A DNA stretch of 35,406 bases from Actinomycetota bacterium (lineage in GTDB: Bacteria; Actinomycetota; Actinomycetes; Nanopelagicales; Nanopelagicaceae). The position numbers were made by a program, and so were the translations under genes. Below the pieces are notes generated by a model. The model was given only the letters and a program-made list of their open reading frames with translations. It had not been told where the DNA came from and ran no database searches. Shown here one piece after another: positions 1-8,398 of the stretch (the stretch's first letter is position 1; the number at the start of each line of letters is the position of its first letter). The stretch lies in NCBI GenBank assembly GCA_947372965.1, contig CANBVR010000012.1:1-35406 (forward strand), read 5' to 3'.

Positions 1-61
1 GGTGATCAATATCTAGAAGGAGCGTCTTATCGCTTTGAACAATTAATGGGCCATCAGTCAC
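1..61 (-). CDS. DNA repair helicase XPB (5' end only, runs off the window)
   Basis: Only the first 20 codons are in the window. Read on the minus strand from a GTG at 61-59 they give MTDGPLIVQSDKTLLLDIDH, which I recognise as the highly conserved N-terminus of actinobacterial XPB/ERCC3-type 3'-5' DNA helicases. The start is supported by an AAGGAA Shine-Dalgarno at 69-74, seven bases upstream. The gene overlaps the 3' end of the M20 peptidase gene by 8 bases in another frame, so translation is probably coupled. The helicase-associated protein usually encoded next to XPB lies two genes upstream (1145-3301), which supports the call. XPB helicases unwind DNA in repair. All helicase motifs lie outside the window, so the identification rests on the N-terminal signature and context only. 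Confidence 0.8.
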   Translation of the reverse strand, partial: MTDGPLIVQSDKTLLLDIDH

Positions 62-1130
62 GAATGAGTTCCTTAATAAAGGCAGTTAGAAGGGTTACTC
101 GCGACGGAATTGAAGAGAGCAAAATTTGTTCATGTGGTGCGTGCGCGCCATCTCCAACAGCTCCTAAGCCATCGAGAGTTGGGGCGCCAGCTGCGGCAGC
201 AAAGTTGCCGTCACTTGCGCCACCTACAGAGGCATGACCAATGGGATCCATTCCAATAGCTTTTGCAACGGCTTCTAATTTTTCATAGAGCGCTTTGGTA
301 GATGTAACCTCAAGTGGTGGTCGATTTATTCCACCAGCGATTTCAATTCTTGCTTCAGGGTGTGAAGCCTTTAAATTCTTGATTGCGGCATCAACTCGCG
401 CTAATTCGGCCGATGAGAATGAACGGATATCGATATCAAGAGTTGCCAAGGCTGGGACTGTATTTGTTGTGGTTCCGGAATTTAGAGTAGTGGGAACAAC
501 CGTAGTTCCATGTTCGGAGCTTTCTAAGTCAGAAATTATTTGGATAATCTTTGAAATCTCAACTGTGGCATTGATTCCTTTTTCTGGCTCTAAACCAGCA
601 TGTGCAGCACGACCATGAATAGCAATTTGGTACATCGAGGTCCCTTTGCGACCAGTTTTAACTTTGCCATTTAGCGATGCTTCCAAAACAAGAACTGCCT
701 TTGCTTTACCAGCTACTCGTTTGATTAATTCACGAGAAGTTTGGCTTCCGATTTCTTCATCGGTTGTAGCAATAAGTGCAACCTTATTTTCACAACCAGG
801 AATCTCTTTAACTGCATAAAGTGCTTGCAGGAAACCGGCCTTCATGTCGAAGATTCCTGGGCCCTTGACTACATCGCCCGATTCTTGCCAAAGCGGAAGG
901 AAAGAACCCTTTGGCCAAACGGTATCTAAGTGTGCGAGTAAGACAACCTCTGGATGTTTCGTGCCCCACCAAAATACTGGGCGGCCATTTTCTTCAATTA
1001 CTTCTGCCTTTATTGAAAGATTTCTATTTGCGATTTCAACAGCCAGATCAACAACACCGCGGCAGGCGCCCAAATCTTCGCTAGGAGATTCAAACTCAAC
1101 TAGCGCCTTTAGGTCATGGATGATCGTCAT
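54..1130 (-). CDS. M20 family zinc metallopeptidase (CPG2/ArgE/DapE-like)
   Basis: A cytosolic di-zinc hydrolase of the M20 family, which cleaves amide bonds of N-acyl amino acids or small peptides; the exact substrate cannot be read from sequence. Visible signature: AHLDTVW (H67, D69), the bridging aspartate in GIFDMKAG (D95), the catalytic/ligand glutamate pair in ATTDEEIGS (E125, E126), and a late histidine in GDGAHAPHEQ. An M20 dimerisation domain sits in the middle (GRAAHAGLEPEKGINA). The length of 358 aa fits the family. There is no signal peptide. It lies between the helicase-associated gene (14-base gap upstream) and XPB (8-base overlap downstream), two genes normally thought of as partners. 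There is no close SD; a CAGAAT hexamer lies six bases before the ATG. Confidence 0.88.
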   Translation of the reverse strand: MTIIHDLKALVEFESPSEDLGACRGVVDLAVEIANRNLSIKAEVIEENGRPVFWWGTKHPEVVLLAHLDTVWPKGSFLPLWQESGDVVKGPGIFDMKAGFLQALYAVKEIPGCENKVALIATTDEEIGSQTSRELIKRVAGKAKAVLVLEASLNGKVKTGRKGTSMYQIAIHGRAAHAGLEPEKGINATVEISKIIQIISDLESSEHGTTVVPTTLNSGTTTNTVPALATLDIDIRSFSSAELARVDAAIKNLKASHPEARIEIAGGINRPPLEVTSTKALYEKLEAVAKAIGMDPIGHASVGGASDGNFAAAAGAPTLDGLGAVGDGAHAPHEQILLSSIPSRVTLLTAFIKELIRD

Positions 1131-1144
1131 AGGTTAATTCTGCC

Positions 1145-3301
1145 TTACTTCGCCAAACTGACGCCGGTGATTCTTGGAATTCGGAAGCTCTGCATCTCGC
1201 CGGTGGCGTGATCTCGGGCAATTAAGGTGCCAAGCGAGATTGAGATTGGGTCAATCAATCGGTTTGAAACGCCACCATTTGTATCGGCGTATCCGATTGT
1301 CAGGCTTGCTTGTTCTTCAATATATTGATGCAAGAGATCAAGAGTTTCATTTGCAGTTGTACGTGGAATTTCTCGAGGCTTGTGCGCTGATGCTTTTTCA
1401 CCGGCACGTAACGCGCGAACTGCAGATGCGAGAATCACTTCACTCGGCACACTTACTTCACTTATAACTCTTGGCGGCTTTGGCCTTGATTTTGCACGAC
1501 GAATTGCAGGTGCTGAAACTAAAATTCCTGTTGCATTTTCCGCAGCTGGAAGATATCCGGACTCACGCAATATCGAAATGACTTCTGTGATATCTGTGTC
1601 ACTAATCAAAACTTGTGGCGCCAATTTTCTAAACCTAAGTGGCTCCAACTTTTTATCATGCAAAATCTGTTGGATAATTCCTTCATCTTCACAACGTAAG
1701 TACGAATGAGCGATACCAACTCGAAGTTTTCCGTGGCGCTTTGCAACATCATTAATTAAGTATTCAAGAGGCTGTGGCATCGGAGTTTTTGAGGTCTTCT
1801 TTAAGAAATCCTTAATTTGATCGCCAGTCTGCCCATGATCTAAACCACGGCGAATGGACCCTTCGCTAAAGCGATAAACCGTAGCCCCGCCTCGGCTTTC
1901 GATATCAGCAATAGTGCCGATCATATTTGCAAGTTCAACAGTAAGCGGACCTGGTGCAATGGCACTGTTATCTGCTTGAATCAAAATGTGATCTACTGGC
2001 TTTGGTAACGCAGCTTCAACTCCAAGATCTTCATCGTTGTTGATAAGTGCAATTCCAAAAGTTGAGATTGAACCTTGCCCAGTTATGCCAAGCCATTCGG
2101 CTTCGCGTAAGGTCCATTCAATATATTCAGCGTTAAAGCGTTGGGGCATCTGCCATTTAATAATTGCTTGGAGCGAAGCCAAATTTGGGTCGCTCTCAGA
2201 ATTTTGGATTAAGAGATTTAAAGTGGTTCGCCGCATCGAGGCAATTCCGGCGCGATCTAACTCTGGGCCTAAAGGAGCAATGTTCTTTGCATCTGATTTC
2301 CCAATAAGTCCGGCAACACGTGATGTTTCCAACCAGAGGCCTATGAGTCCGTGCCAACGTTCTTCAAGTGATCTAGTCATCCAAATATCAAAAGCTGCGG
2401 TAGGAAGAATTTGATCATCAGTGTCAATAACGATTAATCCAGCAAGGTAGAGAACTTCGGCAACAAATCCAGTGCAAACTTCATCAATTCCCAAATGCTC
2501 GGAGGTTCGTTTTAGGTCGCGAATTCCAAGACCACCTGACCTTAAAGCGACCGGAGGTTCATCCGACCAATTGTGTGCAAGCTCTTCACACCAACGTAAG
2601 AAATTGGAGATATTGGCAATTGCTGCTCGATCAACTTCCTTTTGCTTGCGGGCTGTGCCAGAAAATTCTGGAACGTTATTTTGTAGTTCTTTGTAGATCT
2701 TCCCGCCACGTAAATGAATGCCGACTTCACGAGGTAATACAACCGTCTGGGAATCCATAACTTCTAAATAATTCTTTTCCAACAACCAAGTTATAGCTTT
2801 GCCAGGATTCTTAACACTCGCGATTTGTCCCCGCGGCGGACCCCAAGTTAGGCGATCTAGAATTAATTTTGAATCTTCTGGAAGATCCTTTAGCGCTTTA
2901 AAATCAATCTTCTTTGGTGATTGCGGCCCAAGGCCAGCTGGTTCATCACCAATTAGGTTTCGCATATTTCCCGGCAAGCGGTATTTCGTTCCATCTTTAT
3001 AGACCAAAGCCCGCGTCCAGAGTTGATCGAGAATCTGCGCTGCAGATTTATCAGTAACAGCAGCCAATTCGGATTTACTAAAAGGCTCTTCAAGTACGCA
3101 GGTAGCTGTCAATATTTCATGTTGGAGCTTATTTAGCCCTTCAAGTGCCCGGATCAAACTTGGCGCAGAGTTGGCGCGAGCGGCAAGAGATGAGAGGTCA
3201 GAGGGAACTGGTGAAATTAAATCCGGTCGCAACTCAAAAAGTTCGACAATCGCAGAATCATCGCGATCGCGTAACTCTTGGGCAAAGGAATTCGCAGACA
3301 T
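1145..3301 (-). CDS. XPB-associated helicase-domain protein (Helicase_C_3 / WYL-like C-terminus)
   Basis: A 718-aa protein matching the large actinobacterial 'helicase-associated' or 'helicase C-terminal domain-containing' family normally encoded just upstream of XPB. Its N-terminal part is helical and winged-helix-like (around residues 60-130, including a region reading ILTATCVLEEPFSKSELAAV). A central region, roughly residues 420-600, contains HILIQADNSAIAPGPL and RVGIAHSYLRCEDEGI and corresponds to the Helicase_C_3 domain. The last 80 residues (SLTIGYADTNGG... RLIDPISIS... IARDHATGEMQSFRIPRITGV) look like a WYL-type beta domain. No Walker A motif is visible, so it is probably not an active helicase itself; a role as an XPB partner in DNA repair is inferred from neighbourhood. 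The ATG at 3301 has no SD; a TAAAGT hexamer lies nine bases upstream. Confidence 0.8.
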   Translation of the reverse strand: MSANSFAQELRDRDDSAIVELFELRPDLISPVPSDLSSLAARANSAPSLIRALEGLNKLQHEILTATCVLEEPFSKSELAAVTDKSAAQILDQLWTRALVYKDGTKYRLPGNMRNLIGDEPAGLGPQSPKKIDFKALKDLPEDSKLILDRLTWGPPRGQIASVKNPGKAITWLLEKNYLEVMDSQTVVLPREVGIHLRGGKIYKELQNNVPEFSGTARKQKEVDRAAIANISNFLRWCEELAHNWSDEPPVALRSGGLGIRDLKRTSEHLGIDEVCTGFVAEVLYLAGLIVIDTDDQILPTAAFDIWMTRSLEERWHGLIGLWLETSRVAGLIGKSDAKNIAPLGPELDRAGIASMRRTTLNLLIQNSESDPNLASLQAIIKWQMPQRFNAEYIEWTLREAEWLGITGQGSISTFGIALINNDEDLGVEAALPKPVDHILIQADNSAIAPGPLTVELANMIGTIADIESRGGATVYRFSEGSIRRGLDHGQTGDQIKDFLKKTSKTPMPQPLEYLINDVAKRHGKLRVGIAHSYLRCEDEGIIQQILHDKKLEPLRFRKLAPQVLISDTDITEVISILRESGYLPAAENATGILVSAPAIRRAKSRPKPPRVISEVSVPSEVILASAVRALRAGEKASAHKPREIPRTTANETLDLLHQYIEEQASLTIGYADTNGGVSNRLIDPISISLGTLIARDHATGEMQSFRIPRITGVSLAK

Positions 3302-3336
3302 AAGGGGTCTACTTTACCGACCTTTTGAACTGGTGC

Positions 3337-4104
3337 TTAACCGCGCTTTCGTGAAGGCGAGAGGAAGGTAGCGCCTGCTGCAATGCGGGCAAGAATTGGT
3401 CCAAATGTTGCCTTCAGGACGCGGGCTCGGCGGAAATCATGTATCGGCCAGTTATCTCTAATTGCGCGGATCTGCAGCAAGGTATCGGGATTAATTGCGG
3501 CGGGGTGACCAACAGTTTCAAGAAGTGGGAAGTCATGGTGGCTATCGGAATAGGCATAACAACTAGATAAATCGATACCGCGTTCTTTTGTTAATTCAGA
3601 AATAGCAAGTGATTTTTCTTTTCCATGGAGCAAACTTCCAATCATCTTCCCGGTGTAAACCCCATCTTTAGCTTCTGCCTTTGTACCGAGCGCACCAGTA
3701 AATCCAAGTCGATTAGCAATAATTTCTGCCATATCTTGCGGCGCAGCTGTTACTAACCAAACCTCTTCACCATTTGCGAGATGTTGATTTGCGATTTCAA
3801 TTGTTCCCTGCCAGATTGCAGGAGAAACATATTGATCATAAACATCACCACCGATTGCGATGATTTCTTTCACATTGTGGCCGCCAATGAATTCACAGGC
3901 AGCGTTTTGATACTTTGCAATCTCTTCTGGATTTTCGGTACCTGTAAGTCGATAACGAAGGTTGGCTAAGACAAACGTTGAGATATCGCGCTTGGAAAAG
4001 AAGCCGCGTTGGTACATTCCACGACCAAGGAAGAAGAGAGTAGAGCCACGGATGATGGTGTTATCGACATCGAAAAAGGCAGCGCATCTGGCTTTTTCGG
4101 TCAT
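3337..4104 (-). CDS. HAD-IB family hydrolase (SerB-like phosphatase)
   Basis: A 255-aa haloacid dehalogenase-superfamily phosphohydrolase of subfamily IB. Motif I is FFDVDNT with the nucleophile D12 and general acid D14; motif II is the LVTAAP segment; the motif III lysine lies in the KEKSLAI region; motif IV is YSDSHHDFPLL. The helical cap between motifs I and II includes RGFFSKRDISTFVLANLRYR. Substrates of this subfamily include phosphoserine and other small phosphomonoesters; the substrate here is unknown. A hydrophobic, basic tail (ILARIAAGATFLSPSRKR) could contact the membrane. It is divergent from the histidine-phosphatase gene with only 45 bases between starts. The ATG lacks an SD and is preceded by TAAGGT-N6, fitting a leaderless transcript. 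Confidence 0.88.
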   Translation of the reverse strand: MTEKARCAAFFDVDNTIIRGSTLFFLGRGMYQRGFFSKRDISTFVLANLRYRLTGTENPEEIAKYQNAACEFIGGHNVKEIIAIGGDVYDQYVSPAIWQGTIEIANQHLANGEEVWLVTAAPQDMAEIIANRLGFTGALGTKAEAKDGVYTGKMIGSLLHGKEKSLAISELTKERGIDLSSCYAYSDSHHDFPLLETVGHPAAINPDTLLQIRAIRDNWPIHDFRRARVLKATFGPILARIAAGATFLSPSRKRG

Positions 4105-4116
4105 GGGGCAACCTTA
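4105..4116 (-). promoter_or_regulatory. Putative leaderless promoter -10 of the HAD-IB gene
   Basis: Read on the minus strand this is TAAGGT followed by six bases (TGCCCC) and then the ATG at 4104. It fits the TANNNT -10 consensus placed so that transcription would begin at the A of the start codon. There is no SD before this gene. No convincing -35 is visible. Confidence 0.5.
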
Positions 4117-4137
4117 GCGCCCAAGGATATGAGTCGT

Positions 4138-4149
4138 TATGATTCACGC
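4138..4149 (+). promoter_or_regulatory. Putative leaderless promoter -10 of the histidine-phosphatase gene
   Basis: TATGAT (five of six matches to TATAAT) followed by exactly six bases (TCACGC) and the ATG at 4150. It supports 4150 as both transcription and translation start. A weak -35-like TTAGCG lies at 4114-4119 with an 18-base spacer. The divergent HAD-IB -10 lies 21 bases away on the other strand. Confidence 0.55.
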
Positions 4150-4770
4150 ATGGCCGCAACAATTCACGTACTTCGACATGGCGAGGTCGAAAACCCAGAG
4201 AAGATTCTCTATGGCCGCCAACCAGGATGGCGTTTATCTACACGGGGCCAAGAGATGGCAAAGGTTGTAGCCAATTGGTCAAAAGATTTAGATCTCGGGG
4301 CGATACACGCTTCACCCCTACAAAGAGCTCAAGAAACTGCAGCGCCTGTAGCAGCGGCACATAACTTGCAGATAACAACTGACGCAAATTTGATTGAAGC
4401 GGCAAATATCTTCGAAGGAAAGAAGTTTGAATTAGGAAGCGGTGTACTTCGCCATCCGGCATCATGGTGGCACCTTCGCAACCCATGGAAACCATCTTGG
4501 GGCGAGCCATATAACGAACAGATTGAACGTATGTTGGCGGCAGTATTTGCTGCGCGCGATGCGGCAAATGGAAAAGATGCATTAGTAGTTTCGCACCAAC
4601 TTCCAATTTGGATTTTACGTTCGACAATAGAAGGCCGTCCGATGTTGCACGATCCACGCAAACGGATCTGCACTTTGGCATCGGTGACAAGTCTTCATTT
4701 AGATGATGAAGGCGCGATCAGTGGCGTTAGCTATCAAGAACCAGCAAAGCATTTGCTCCCCAATAAATGA
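4150..4770 (+). CDS. Histidine phosphatase superfamily protein (phosphoglycerate mutase-like)
   Basis: A 206-aa cytosolic protein with the family's phospho-histidine motif LRHGEVE near the N-terminus (R9, H10, G11) and the second catalytic histidine in VVSHQLP. Members transfer or hydrolyse phosphate on small metabolites; the substrate is not deducible. The reading frame is open for a further 47 codons upstream, but that extension would read antisense through the HAD-IB gene, and RHG proteins normally begin a few residues before RHG. The ATG at 4150 also sits six bases after a TATGAT box, so I chose it. The gene starts the cytochrome c maturation operon, overlapping the TlpA-like gene by four bases (ATGA). 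Membership of this family at the head of this operon is common in actinobacteria. Confidence 0.86.
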   Translation: MAATIHVLRHGEVENPEKILYGRQPGWRLSTRGQEMAKVVANWSKDLDLGAIHASPLQRAQETAAPVAAAHNLQITTDANLIEAANIFEGKKFELGSGVLRHPASWWHLRNPWKPSWGEPYNEQIERMLAAVFAARDAANGKDALVVSHQLPIWILRSTIEGRPMLHDPRKRICTLASVTSLHLDDEGAISGVSYQEPAKHLLPNK

Positions 4771-5315
4771 AGAAACTATTTGCGCTCGCAGTTGTTCTTT
4801 TACTCACCGGTTGTTCTAGCGGGGGTCTTTCCAAAGCAAATGAAAATTCATTTGTCTCCGGCAATGGCTCGGCAATTATTATCAAAGAATCTGATCGAAA
4901 AATTGCGCCAGATATATCTGGAGAGATCCTTTCTGGTGGATCGCTTACTCTTGCAAAAGGAAAAGTAACCGTTCTAAATATCTGGGCATCTTGGTGTTCT
5001 CCATGTCGCGCAGAAGCACCAACACTTGAGGATTTTGCAAAAAAGAATCCAGATATTCAATTTGCTGGAATTTTAACTCGCGATAATTTAACTTCTGCAC
5101 AAAGATTTACCGAGCGATTTAAGATTACTTATCCTTCATTCGTTGATGATGCGATCATTGCAAAATTTCAAGGTTCTCTCTCAGCAAATGCGATCCCTAC
5201 AACTTTGGTGATTGATTCAAAAGGTAGAGTCGCGGCGCGCATAAGTGGGCAAGCAACTGTGGCAATGTTGCAGGATGTATTGAGTAAAGTCTCTGGCGGT
5301 GCTGTAAATGCATAG
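4767..5315 (+). CDS. TlpA/ResA-like thioredoxin-fold lipoprotein
   Basis: A 182-aa exported thiol-disulfide protein that would keep apocytochrome c haem-binding cysteines reduced outside the membrane. A lipoprotein signal peptide ends in the lipobox LLTGC (C16), so the mature protein should be lipid-anchored on the outer face of the membrane. The thioredoxin active site is WCSPC (C77, C80), followed by the cis-proline region NAIPTTLVID. It overlaps the upstream gene by 4 bases and ccdA by 8 bases. CcdA is the expected source of its reducing equivalents, and the ResB-CcsB haem ligation complex follows. Exact orthology to ResA rather than generic TlpA is not settled. Confidence 0.9.
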   Translation: MKKLFALAVVLLLTGCSSGGLSKANENSFVSGNGSAIIIKESDRKIAPDISGEILSGGSLTLAKGKVTVLNIWASWCSPCRAEAPTLEDFAKKNPDIQFAGILTRDNLTSAQRFTERFKITYPSFVDDAIIAKFQGSLSANAIPTTLVIDSKGRVAARISGQATVAMLQDVLSKVSGGAVNA

Positions 5316-6039
5316 CTTCTTCGTCGATCAGATCTTTACCGGCAACTTAATAATCGCCGCCTTTATAAGTTTAATTGCCGGAACTATTTCATTTTTCTCA
5401 CCTTGCGTCTTGCCACTGGTCCCCGGGTATCTCTCCTATGCAGCAGGTATGACCGAAGTTAGAAGTCGTGGCCGCGCTGCACTTGGTTCGCTCTTATTTG
5501 TAATCGGATTCTCGACGTTATTTATTACCTACGGCGTTTTATTCGGTTCCCTTGGTGCAAAAATAAATAGCCACTCAAATGTAATTTCAGTGATTCTTGG
5601 TCTACTCACAATTGCCATGGGCGCGATCTTTCTTTTCAATCAGAAGTTTTACCGTTCCTTCAAGCCACAATGGAAGGTTCGTACTGGGTTAATCGGAGCG
5701 CCAGTTTTGGGTTTCCTCTTTGGGATTGGCTGGACACCTTGTATCGGTCCAACGCTTGGCGCAGTACAAGCTCTCTCATTTGAAACTTCGAGTGCACTTC
5801 GAGGTGCAATCTTAAGTTTTGCCTACTGTTTGGGACTCGGCGCTCCATTCTTATTAGTAGGAATCTTCTTCGATCAATCAAAGCGCCTACGCAAGTTCAT
5901 TGCACGCCACGGAAATCACCTAACGTTCATCGGTGGAATTTTTCTTATTCTTATTGGACTTCTTCAAGTAACTGGGCTTTGGAATGATTTGATGAATAAC
6001 TTGCGAGATTTAATCTCAGGATTTATTCCGGTGGTTTAA
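5308..6039 (+). CDS. ccdA: Cytochrome c biogenesis protein CcdA (thiol-disulfide transporter)
   Basis: A 243-aa polytopic membrane protein with about six hydrophobic segments. It passes electrons from cytoplasmic thioredoxin across the membrane to the TlpA-like lipoprotein. The paired redox cysteines are visible in the two family motifs: FFSPCVLPLVPGYLSY (C33) and GIGWTPCIGPTLGA (C145). Length and topology match the short CcdA form, without the periplasmic domains of DsbD. It overlaps the lipoprotein gene by eight bases and abuts resB directly. Confidence 0.94.
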   Translation: MHSFFVDQIFTGNLIIAAFISLIAGTISFFSPCVLPLVPGYLSYAAGMTEVRSRGRAALGSLLFVIGFSTLFITYGVLFGSLGAKINSHSNVISVILGLLTIAMGAIFLFNQKFYRSFKPQWKVRTGLIGAPVLGFLFGIGWTPCIGPTLGAVQALSFETSSALRGAILSFAYCLGLGAPFLLVGIFFDQSKRLRKFIARHGNHLTFIGGIFLILIGLLQVTGLWNDLMNNLRDLISGFIPVV

Positions 6040-7500
6040 ATGAGCATGAATGAATTAAGGGGACGTTCGCTTTTCCGCTGGGCTTGGCGCCAATTAACAA
6101 GTATGCGCACAGCGCTCATGCTTTTATTGTTACTTGGGATTGCCTCTATTCCTGGGTCACTATTTCCGCAGCGATCACAGAATCCAATGAAAGTCGCGGC
6201 CTACTTCGCAAAAAATCCAACGCTTGCAACTTGGCTTGATCGAATCAAGATTTTTGATGTTTATAGCTCACCTTGGTTTAGTGCGATCTATCTCTTGCTT
6301 TTTATCTCCCTAATAGGTTGTGTCTTGCCGCGGACTATCGAACATGTAAAAGCGTTGGGCGCAAAGCCCCCATTGACACCAAAATTCCTTGATCGAATGG
6401 AATTTCCAAGCACTTTAGAAGTTGATAAGGAACTTGCCCTAGATAATGCCGAGCAATGGTTGCGATCAAAACATTTTAGAGTTCGTCGCGAGGCTGGCTC
6501 AATCTCTGCAGAGAAGGGATACTCCCGGGAATCGGGAAACCTACTCTTTCACCTTTCTTTGATACTTATCCTCGTTGGTGTTGGGATCGGTTCACTTTTT
6601 GGTATGAAAGGTGAAGCAATCGTAAGTGTTGGTGATCGCTTCATAAATACACCTACATCTTATGACAGCCTGGGATTTGGAAAGTTTCAATCGGAGAATT
6701 CACTGACATCCTTCTCGCTGATCGTCACGGATTTCAAAGCAAAATATGATTTGAAGACAAACGCCCCATCTGATTACAAACTCTCTGTTCTAGCAGCAAA
6801 TCCGATTGGTTCAAAAGAAATTGCACGCACAATAAAAGTTAATTCACCACTTACTTATGGAAATACCAAAATTTATTTGCAGGCAAATGGTTATTCTCCG
6901 ATGGTCACAATCCGAGATAAGAGCGGAAAGATTGCTTTCCAAGGTGCGACAGTCTTCCTTCCGCAAGATGGAAATCTAACTTCAACAGGCGCAATCAAAC
7001 TTCCTGATATGAATCCACAAATGGGATTTGTGGCGACATTTATTCCAACTTACGATCGCAATTCAAAGCGCGGTGCATTCTCAACTTATCCTGAAGTTTT
7101 AGATCCTAGACTTCTCTTTTCGGCTTGGGTTGGAAATCTTGGGCTAGATTCTGGTCAGCCACAATCGGTTTACCGACTAAATACCACCAAGATGTCGAGA
7201 ATTGCACTAATGCAATTGCAATTACATGAGACCTACAACTTCGGTGAGGGTTCAATCACATTTGAAGGTTGGAAGCCTTGGGTAAATCTACAAATCGTAA
7301 GTGACCCAGGTAAGTTTTACTCACTGTACGGTGCAATACTTGCGATCCTTGGTCTGCTACTTTCACTCTTTACAAGACAGCGCAGAATTTGGGTAAAGGT
7401 TGGCGAAAAGGTTGAAATAGCTGGCCTTGCAAAGAATGGCACTCCAGGCTTAGAAGAAGAGTTAGCTGCGCTAAAAAAGAGATTAGAAGGGGAGAAGTAA
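6040..7500 (+). CDS. resB: Cytochrome c biogenesis protein ResB
   Basis: A 486-aa membrane protein of the System II (Ccs) cytochrome c maturation pathway, which with CcsB exports haem and attaches it to apocytochrome c. The sequence shows a short N-terminal cytoplasmic part, two early transmembrane segments (TALMLLLLLGIASIPGSLFP and AIYLLLFISLIGCVLP), a third around residue 170 (LLFHLSLILILVGVGIGSLF), a large extracytoplasmic domain, and a final transmembrane segment (YGAILAILGLLLSLFTRQRR). This is the usual ResB layout. The gene starts immediately after the ccdA stop codon and is followed at once by ccsB. Confidence 0.93.
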   Translation: MSMNELRGRSLFRWAWRQLTSMRTALMLLLLLGIASIPGSLFPQRSQNPMKVAAYFAKNPTLATWLDRIKIFDVYSSPWFSAIYLLLFISLIGCVLPRTIEHVKALGAKPPLTPKFLDRMEFPSTLEVDKELALDNAEQWLRSKHFRVRREAGSISAEKGYSRESGNLLFHLSLILILVGVGIGSLFGMKGEAIVSVGDRFINTPTSYDSLGFGKFQSENSLTSFSLIVTDFKAKYDLKTNAPSDYKLSVLAANPIGSKEIARTIKVNSPLTYGNTKIYLQANGYSPMVTIRDKSGKIAFQGATVFLPQDGNLTSTGAIKLPDMNPQMGFVATFIPTYDRNSKRGAFSTYPEVLDPRLLFSAWVGNLGLDSGQPQSVYRLNTTKMSRIALMQLQLHETYNFGEGSITFEGWKPWVNLQIVSDPGKFYSLYGAILAILGLLLSLFTRQRRIWVKVGEKVEIAGLAKNGTPGLEEELAALKKRLEGEK

Positions 7501-8394
7501 TTGTCATCTAGCAATTGGGCTTACTTATCCAATTATGCAATTTACTCAGCAATGGTTCTCTTCACCCTTGCCTTCTTTTCACATGCAGTTGAAGTTGCTT
7601 TCTCTGTGAAAAACGATGAAGCAAAGACAAAATTTGATTTCACTCGAACCGATCGCTTCGGTCGTATCGGCAGCGCGATGATGGTTCTTGCAGTCAACTT
7701 CTTATTCGCCGGCGTTATTTTCCGTGGCATCTCTGCACATCGAGTGCCGTGGGGAAATATGTATGAATTCTCAATAACTGGCGCGCTTGCCTTCTCGGGT
7801 GCATATTTATTTGCCTTGGCTAAGTACAAAATTCGCTGGTTAGGTTTACCAGTTGCAATTGCAGTATTACTTACTCTTGGAACTGCAATCACGATTCTTT
7901 ATCGCCCAAGCGCTCCGCTTGTTCCGGCACTTAAATCAACTTGGCTGGCGATTCACGTATCTGCTGCAATTATTTCTGGTGGTGTTTTCTTATTGGCTAA
8001 TTGCATCGCCGCAACTTATTTAATTCTAGATCGGTATGAAACAAACTCATTGCCACGACCAAATTGGGCAAAGAAGCTTCCATCACTTGAGGTTCTAGAT
8101 CAACTTTCTTATCGCCTGGTCGCATTCGTATTTCCACTGTGGACTTTTGCGGTTATCGCTGGTGCGATCTGGGCCGAATCTGCTTGGGGGCGCTATTGGG
8201 GTTGGGATCCAAAAGAGACCTGGGCCTTTATTACTTGGGTGGCTTATGCCGCTTACTTACATGCTCGCGTAACAATTGGTTGGCGCGGTCGTAAAGCAGC
8301 TTGGTTATGTTTATTCGCAGGTTCGACATTCTTATTTAATTACATCTACGTAAATATCTGGGGTACTGGTCGCCATACCTACAGCGGTTTATAA
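7501..8394 (+). CDS. ccsB: Cytochrome c biogenesis protein CcsB (haem exporter/ligase subunit)
   Basis: A 297-aa membrane protein carrying the tryptophan-rich WWD haem-handling motif (WGRYWGWDPKETWAF) between transmembrane segments, with conserved histidines nearby (AIHVSAA and the C-terminal GRHTYSGL). It forms the haem delivery and ligation complex with ResB. The start is TTG, directly after the resB stop codon, supported by a GGGGAG Shine-Dalgarno inside the resB 3' end. It ends four bases from the convergent small membrane protein gene, with no visible terminator hairpin between them. Confidence 0.93.
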   Translation: MSSSNWAYLSNYAIYSAMVLFTLAFFSHAVEVAFSVKNDEAKTKFDFTRTDRFGRIGSAMMVLAVNFLFAGVIFRGISAHRVPWGNMYEFSITGALAFSGAYLFALAKYKIRWLGLPVAIAVLLTLGTAITILYRPSAPLVPALKSTWLAIHVSAAIISGGVFLLANCIAATYLILDRYETNSLPRPNWAKKLPSLEVLDQLSYRLVAFVFPLWTFAVIAGAIWAESAWGRYWGWDPKETWAFITWVAYAAYLHARVTIGWRGRKAAWLCLFAGSTFLFNYIYVNIWGTGRHTYSGL

Positions 8395-8398
8395 GTAA

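Noticed and set aside
4009-4149. 47-codon upstream extension of the histidine-phosphatase reading frame
   Set aside because: It would run antisense through the HAD-IB start and both -10 boxes, has no SD, and the family normally starts a few residues before the RHG motif.
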